Assembly (NCBI RefSeq): GCF_003367245.1 | Contig: NZ_QRGR01000015.1 | Coordinates: 1-64,000 of the forward strand | Direction: 5' to 3' | Source of the DNA: Pontibacter diazotrophicus | GTDB lineage: Bacteria > Bacteroidota > Bacteroidia > Cytophagales > Hymenobacteraceae | Length of the DNA: 64,000 bases | In this document: piece after piece, positions 59,497 through 64,000 of the stretch | How positions within the stretch are numbered: position 1 is the first letter of the stretch | How the letters are laid out: every line of letters begins with the position of its first letter | Position numbers and translations under genes: made by a program | Notes under the pieces: model-generated | What the model saw: the letters and a program-made list of their open reading frames with translations, nothing else | The model's database searches: none | Told to the model about the DNA's origin: nothing

Positions 59497-61275
59497 TTAA
59501 AAAGGAAAGAAGTATGGCAGTATTAGCGAAGCGAGCAGCCAGAGGAGCATATTGAGTGGAGTGCCTACTTTAAGATAATCGGAGAAGCGGTAATTGCCGG
59601 GGCCGTAAATCATAGTGTTGGTTTGGTAACCAACCGGTGTCATAAAGCTGAGGGATGCGCCGTATGCTACAGCCATCAGAAAAGGCTTCACACTTACACC
59701 CAGTTCCTGTGCGGTTACAATGGCAATGGGGGCCAGCAAGGCAGCCGTTGCGTTGTTCGACATGAAGTTGGTGGTCATGAAGGTGATAAAGAAGAACACC
59801 GACAGGAGCGCATGAGGCCCAAAGTCTCCTAAACCGTAAATCAGGTAATCGGCCAGGAGTTTGGCTGCTCCTGTTTTTTCGAGTGCGGCCCCCATGGAGA
59901 GCACTCCCGCCAGCATAAAAATCACTTTCCAGTCGATGGCTTTATAAACTTCGTCCATCCGGATACAGCGGAAGAGGATGAGCAGCACTACTCCCACTAA
60001 GGCGCTTAGTACAATGGGCACCAAACCTGTGGCGGCGGCCATCACCACACCTACGCTGATGATCATGACCGGGATAATTTTGCTGTAGTTAAAGTGGCTA
60101 CGCTCTGTTTGGGAAATAATCAGCAAGTCCTCGTTTTCCCGAAGTTTATCCGCTTGTTGCGCATTAGCAGAAATCAGGAGCACGTCTCCGGCTGATAGCT
60201 TTACGTGGGTGGGCTTCTCATTTACAATCTCATCGCGGTGGCGGATGGCAAGTACGGCAGCACCGTGATTATACGATCTGAAATTCAACTCCTTCAGGGA
60301 TTTCCCTTCCATGTAGGAATTTGGGGTAACAATAGCTTCATACAGCTTGCTGTCGCTGGTGAGCAGGTCCTCGTCCAGGAATTTCCGCTCCGATTTCAGC
60401 TTGATGCCTTTTTCTTCCTTAAGCATTTTAAGCTTTTCCACTCCGCAACGCACCTTAAGCACATCGTTGGCCTGCAAAATCAATGAAGGAGTAGCACTGA
60501 GCTTTGTTTTCTGGCGTGTCACCTGCATTACTTTCATATCCAGGTTCTTTACCAGGCCCAGCTTTTTAAGGGGCTCCCCCACCGAAGGAGAGTCAGGCAG
60601 CAGCACTACCTCCGTCATGTATTCCCCCAGGTTAAACTCCTCTGACAGGTCTTTAGAGTGCTTGCGGGTGGGCAACAGATGCCTGCCAATGAAAAACATG
60701 TAGATTACCCCCGCCAGCAGAAACAGAATACCTGCCGGCGCAAATTCAAACATCTGCAGTGGCTCCAGGCCCTGTGCCTGCGCAATGCCGCTGACCAATA
60801 TATTAGTGGATGTTCCGATCAGCGTGCAGACGCCGCCCAAAAGCGCACCGAAAGAAAGGGGAATAAGCAATTTGGAAGGACTAACCTCAATGTCATGGCT
60901 AACCTGTATGACAACAGGCATTAGGAGCGCCACCACGGCTGTATCGTTAATAAAAGCAGAAAGGGCGCCTGAGATAAGCATCAGTGAGAGCAGGCAGAGC
61001 AGGTAGTTTTTTCGCCCAATGCGCGTCAAACCTATGCCAACGCTGTTAAGAGCACCGGATTTAAAAATTGCAGAGCTAATGACAAACATAGATGCTACTG
61101 TAATGGTAGCGGGGTTACTGAAACCTGCCAGCCCCTCTGCAGGCGTTAAAACACCAGTCACCATGAACAGTGCCATTATCAGAATGGCAACAGTATCCAT
61201 AGAGAGTCGCTCTGATACAAATAGAACGACCGCCAGCGCAATTATCCCTAATACTAAGCCAATCTCGAAGGTCAT
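59497..61275 (-). CDS. SLC13/DASS-type permease with two TrkA-C domains
   Basis: The 592-residue membrane protein has about ten helices split by a soluble middle (residues ~210-390) with two RCK_C/TrkA-C domains ('LKKLGLVKNLDMKVMQVTRQ', 'SLKELNFRSYNHGAAVLAIRHRDEIV'). Family motifs are 'SSAIFKSGALNSVGIGL', 'NDTAVVALLMPVVIQVS', 'LIPLSFGALLGGVCTLIGTSTNILVSGIAQ', 'FITFMTTNFMSNNATAALLAPIAI' and 'PVGYQTNTMIYGPGNYRFSDYLKVG'. Such proteins take up sulfate, phosphate or dicarboxylates with sodium, or act on related anions. The substrate cannot be chosen from sequence. Confidence 0.9.
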   Translation of the reverse strand: MTFEIGLVLGIIALAVVLFVSERLSMDTVAILIMALFMVTGVLTPAEGLAGFSNPATITVASMFVISSAIFKSGALNSVGIGLTRIGRKNYLLCLLSLMLISGALSAFINDTAVVALLMPVVIQVSHDIEVSPSKLLIPLSFGALLGGVCTLIGTSTNILVSGIAQAQGLEPLQMFEFAPAGILFLLAGVIYMFFIGRHLLPTRKHSKDLSEEFNLGEYMTEVVLLPDSPSVGEPLKKLGLVKNLDMKVMQVTRQKTKLSATPSLILQANDVLKVRCGVEKLKMLKEEKGIKLKSERKFLDEDLLTSDSKLYEAIVTPNSYMEGKSLKELNFRSYNHGAAVLAIRHRDEIVNEKPTHVKLSAGDVLLISANAQQADKLRENEDLLIISQTERSHFNYSKIIPVMIISVGVVMAAATGLVPIVLSALVGVVLLILFRCIRMDEVYKAIDWKVIFMLAGVLSMGAALEKTGAAKLLADYLIYGLGDFGPHALLSVFFFITFMTTNFMSNNATAALLAPIAIVTAQELGVSVKPFLMAVAYGASLSFMTPVGYQTNTMIYGPGNYRFSDYLKVGTPLNMLLWLLASLILPYFFPF

Positions 61276-61456
61276 AGGCGCGGTATCAAAGCTTTAGTAG
61301 CCTGCATACTCTCGCATGTATAGCGCGTCCGCGAAGTTTCCTGAAGGTTAGCAGCAGGCAAGGCCATTTGTATGGATATTGTTTATGCCTGCATACGATT
61401 AAAGAGCCAAAAGGCTATATATTTTACTGGTTATATGACAGTTATCTTATAAAAAG

Positions 61457-61888
61457 CTATGAATTATTGCTAAGCCACGTCTCGGCCTCCTGGCAGGATG
61501 TAAAGCGCTTTAGTGGCAATTCGCTTTTCGCCATGATCTCCTTTAGTTGTAAAGTAGCAATGCGATCTAAAGGCTCTACACTGGCAACCCGGTTTAAACC
61601 GGCTTTCCTTAACAGGGTTTGCGCCTCTATATGCATACTACACAGCCGTTGCGGGTGCGTAATCATGGTGCGCAGGTCTGATAGCAAGCTAAAGCCTGGC
61701 TTCGCTAATTTCAGTGCTTTCTCAATGTCTTTTAAATAGTGTGGAACAGCCTCTTTATTTTTCCAAAAGCCTTTTACTATAAAATATATTCTATTCTTTA
61801 CGCTGTCATATAGCAACTCATAGCACTGGTTTTGGGCCACTACTATTTTGTACTCATTTGAGGCGGTATTTTGGTCGGTGCTGTACAT
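61457..61888 (-). CDS. Hypothetical protein, weak SpoIIAA/STAS-like pattern
   Basis: The 143-residue protein is soluble with no signal peptide. Alternating strands and helices ('ELLYDSVKNRIYFIVKGFW', 'VPHYLKDIEKALKLAKPGFSLLSDLRTM', 'AGLNRVASVEPLDRIATLQLKEI') resemble the STAS/SpoIIAA fold often found in Hymenobacteraceae hypothetical proteins. No catalytic residue can be named. The evidence is composition and secondary-structure style only. Confidence 0.55.
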   Translation of the reverse strand: MYSTDQNTASNEYKIVVAQNQCYELLYDSVKNRIYFIVKGFWKNKEAVPHYLKDIEKALKLAKPGFSLLSDLRTMITHPQRLCSMHIEAQTLLRKAGLNRVASVEPLDRIATLQLKEIMAKSELPLKRFTSCQEAETWLSNNS

Positions 61889-62062
61889 AAAGTCTACTAC
61901 ATTCTACGTGCTTCCGCCGCCGCTGCTTTTAACAATGTACAGTTTATGTTAAATAATAAGAGGAATAAAAATGTAGGAACACTTATCTACTATCAGGAGC
62001 AGGACAAGAATGTGACTCTACAGCATCAAATATTTTGCACTAAAATATGTTGGCAAGCAGAT

Positions 62063-62548
62063 TTACTCTAGTGTTAGTTTACCCGAAAGACCGTGTAAAA
62101 CGCCATTTTCTACTTGGGTGTTGGCACTTTCAATGCGGACACCGTCTACAAGTGTATGATCCTTTTTTCGGAAGATGTTCAGCTTAGTTTGGGCAACGGT
62201 CTCCACGGTAGATCCATCTTTCAGATCCTTCTCGAGGTAAGCGCCTTTTAAAATATGATTGGAAATAACAGCTCTCAGCCGTGCGGGGGCTAATTGTTGC
62301 AACGCTGTAAGTTCCGCCTCCGGCGGAGCCAGCACTGTGTAGAGTTCCTTATCAGAGAGCATAGGTGTTAGACCTGCTTTTGTTATAAGGCCTGCCAGCA
62401 CCGGTCTTTCCTGCATCACGTATTGCATCAGGGTCATCCGCTCCTTCGGGACTAAAGCCATTTCCTGCGCCTGTACAGGCTGGAGGTAAACCAGCAACAG
62501 TACAATTATAGCAATATTAGCATATAACTTCTGATACAATAGCTTCAT
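62063..62548 (-). CDS. Secreted fasciclin-domain protein
   Basis: The 161-residue protein has a signal peptide (about 1-28, ending VQAQ) and one FAS1 domain: 'MTLMQYVMQERPVLAGLITKAGLTPML', 'LYTVLAPPEAELTAL', 'LRAVISNHILKGAYLEKDL' and 'VRIESANTQVENGVLHGLSGKL'. Fasciclin domains mediate adhesion or matrix contacts. I start at 62548 (MKLLYQKL), as an upstream extension to 62584 adds nothing recognisable. It is one of several small secreted proteins here. Confidence 0.82.
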   Translation of the reverse strand: MKLLYQKLYANIAIIVLLLVYLQPVQAQEMALVPKERMTLMQYVMQERPVLAGLITKAGLTPMLSDKELYTVLAPPEAELTALQQLAPARLRAVISNHILKGAYLEKDLKDGSTVETVAQTKLNIFRKKDHTLVDGVRIESANTQVENGVLHGLSGKLTLE

Positions 62549-62647
62549 GATGTTAAACAGCATACTTAGTAGTATACGTAACAATTACTACGACAGCCAG
62601 GAAACTCTCACATAAGATATTACAATAGAAGTGCAATTTAACCCGCT

Positions 62648-63277
62648 TTAGAACAGGCTCCAGTTGCTAATCTCGGAGAAGAAGTTTGGCAATGCCTGCG
62701 GCACCAGCGCAATGCTAAGCACAAAACCATAAACAGCGCCATAGAGGTGGGCATCGTGGTTAATGTTGCCTTCCATTCGCCTACCAGAGTAGTAAGAGTA
62801 CATCACATACAACACCCCAAGTATAAACCCAGGAATACAAAGCAGCCCGTAGAGGCATATGTCATTTGTTGGATAAAACAGGATGCTGGAGAAAACCACG
62901 GCCGCTACCCCACCTGATGCACCTAAGGCCCGATAGGTCGGATTGTTGCGATGTTTGAAATAAGTAGAAATATCTGATACAATGATGCCTCCAATATAAA
63001 TAAGCAGGTATAACAGAATGCCTGTTACTGGTCCGAAAATAACACTGAGCGTCTGTTCCACTGCTCCCCCAAAGAAGAAGAAGGTGAACATGTTAAAAAA
63101 CAGGTGCGTGAGATCAGCATGTATAAAACCAGAGGTTACGAAACGATACCAGGAATTGTCGCGCTGCACCGCATAAGGCTGAAAGATCCAGGCGTGCATC
63201 ACGCCTTCGTTTTTCCAGGCGTAAATCGAGGTACCGACCGTGATGATAATGAGTATAAGGGTGACGCTTAAATCCAT
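62648..63277 (-). CDS. Rhomboid-family intramembrane serine protease
   Basis: Rhomboids cleave membrane proteins within the bilayer. The 209-residue six-helix protein has 'RFVTSGFIHADLTHLFFNMFTFFFFGGAVE' (the HxxxN region, His58 and Asn62), the catalytic GASG motif with Ser121 ('YRALGASGGVAAVVFS') and the catalytic His177 in 'NINHDAHLYGAVYG'. Both catalytic residues are present. It lies ~110 bases from the polyprenyl synthase, on the same strand. The substrates are unknown. Confidence 0.88.
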   Translation of the reverse strand: MDLSVTLILIIITVGTSIYAWKNEGVMHAWIFQPYAVQRDNSWYRFVTSGFIHADLTHLFFNMFTFFFFGGAVEQTLSVIFGPVTGILLYLLIYIGGIIVSDISTYFKHRNNPTYRALGASGGVAAVVFSSILFYPTNDICLYGLLCIPGFILGVLYVMYSYYSGRRMEGNINHDAHLYGAVYGFVLSIALVPQALPNFFSEISNWSLF

Positions 63278-63387
63278 GTATGGGAGTTTTGAATAAAAAA
63301 ATTTTGATGGTTAATGGTTGAACTGCTAAATGGCTGGATTGATTACACCTTCGAACCAACTATTTAACAATTCAACCATTTAACAAT

Positions 63388-64000
63388 TTAAGAGTCCCGC
63401 TCCATCAGCTGCAGCGCCAGGCCACGGATGGTGGACTTACGCTCTTCGGGTAACTGAATGGCATCTAAGTGGTGAAGGGCCTTCTGAAAGTAACGGTCAA
63501 TCTGCTGCTCTGTCTGGTGTCGGATGTTCAGCTGATTGTAAACCGCCGTAATGGCTTCCACTTTTTCTTCGGCTATACTATCATCCGTTTTGTCGCGCCA
63601 GCTGATGATGGTCTGCCGCTGCTGTTCGTTAGCCTGCTCCAGCGCCGTCAGCATCAGATAAGTTTTTTTATCTGACAAGATGTCGCCACCTACCTGCTTC
63701 CCGAACTTGGCTTTGTCACCATACACGTCCAGCAAATCATCGCGTAGTTGGAAGGCGATGCCCACGTTATCACCGAAAGCCTTCAGGTGCTCCGCATCGG
63801 AAAGCGGCGCGTTCTGAAGAATAGCACCCAACTCCAGACTAAAGCCCAGGAGCACGGCTGTCTTCAGCGTAATCATGCGGATATACTCCTGTATGCTTAC
63901 CTGCTCGCGCTGCTCAAAGTTCATGTCCAGCTGCTGGCCCTCGCATACCTGCGCGGCTGTTTCGCTGAACAACTCCAGCACCTGCGCCAGCTTGTCCTGC
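63388..64000 (-). CDS. Polyprenyl diphosphate synthase (N-terminus beyond the window)
   Basis: Isoprenyl synthases elongate allylic diphosphates with isopentenyl diphosphate. The frame continues to the right edge, so the first Asp-rich motif is not visible. The second Asp-rich motif is seen as 'GIAFQLRDDLLDVYGD', preceded by 'YIRMITLKTAVLLGFSLELGAIL' and followed by 'GKQVGGDILSDKKTYLMLTAL'. These fit trans-isoprenyl synthases such as farnesyl/geranylgeranyl enzymes. It could feed prenyl diphosphate to quinones, undecaprenyl carriers or the pcrB product. The chain length is unknown. Confidence 0.9.
   Translation of the reverse strand, partial: QDKLAQVLELFSETAAQVCEGQQLDMNFEQREQVSIQEYIRMITLKTAVLLGFSLELGAILQNAPLSDAEHLKAFGDNVGIAFQLRDDLLDVYGDKAKFGKQVGGDILSDKKTYLMLTALEQANEQQRQTIISWRDKTDDSIAEEKVEAITAVYNQLNIRHQTEQQIDRYFQKALHHLDAIQLPEERKSTIRGLALQLMERDS

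Noticed and set aside
61368-61739. Plus-strand frame of 123 codons opposite the STAS-like gene
   Set aside because: It is antisense to a better-composed minus-strand frame and contains no domain.

Overview
The window looks like a chromosomal segment of a Bacteroidota bacterium of the Cytophagales, most probably the Hymenobacteraceae (Pontibacter-like). This rests on content rather than on a search. The -7 promoter boxes have the phylum-typical form TAnnTTTG. Characteristic genes include a PcrB-type geranylgeranylglyceryl phosphate synthase, type III pantothenate kinase, a GH3-family protein, a head-GIN (DUF2807) protein, a DUF3575 barrel, a zinc-finger-less TraR/DksA protein and a B1 metallo-beta-lactamase. 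Ribosome binding sites are weak throughout, as is usual in this phylum. I saw no rRNA, tRNA, CRISPR array, intact insertion sequence or prophage.

Layout. 1-3.7 kb: the end of a VKOR/SPW-repeat membrane protein, then a decayed copper-resistance patch (P-type ATPase fragment joined to a Met-rich protein, plus an outer-membrane barrel) and an NTF2-like gene. 4-9.6 kb: a membrane J-domain/TPR protein, a holin-like pair feeding into pcrB, an AraC regulator and an acyl-CoA dehydrogenase. 9.8-13.3 kb (minus strand): a compact operon panC-panD-UPF0104 membrane protein-rfaE2-zinc peptidase. 13.4-16.2 kb: a one-domain glycogen-synthase-like protein and glmS, whose promoter lies inside a palindrome. 16-28 kb: ridA, brkB-like, gltX, AIM24-like, GH3, lptB, a GH25 muramidase and recJ. 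28-41 kb (minus): TPR protein, PpiD-like foldase, CNNM/CBS transporter, a tiny membrane gene coupled to lptC, an outer membrane barrel, coaX, a pseudouridine synthase with a very long charged tail, scpB and dksA-like. 40.6-45.6 kb: ribH, YfgM-like TPR protein, pdhA, recF, a MntA/HepT toxin-antitoxin pair and a DUF721 (DciA-like) gene. 45.6-49.7 kb: thioesterase, M28 peptidase, B1 metallo-beta-lactamase and head-GIN protein. 50.6-54.4 kb: a three-gene operon of N-formylglutamate-amidohydrolase-like, QEGLA/DUF1704 metallopeptidase and ATP-grasp ligase. 54.7-55.0 kb: an apparently non-coding transcription unit with its own promoter, foldable core and terminator. 55-64 kb: degraded genes, TonB-like protein, ABC exporter, SLC13 permease, fasciclin, rhomboid protease and a partial polyprenyl synthase.

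Functional themes are cofactor supply (panC, panD, coaX, ribH), envelope biogenesis (glmS, rfaE2, lptB, lptC, PpiD, pcrB), DNA maintenance (recJ, recF, scpB, DUF721) and central metabolism (pdhA, acyl-CoA dehydrogenase, thioesterase). The best candidates for undescribed biology are the DUF1704 peptidase/ATP-grasp ligase/FGase operon, which resembles in enzyme types the tubulin detyrosination-tyrosination cycle, and the structured RNA unit just downstream of it.
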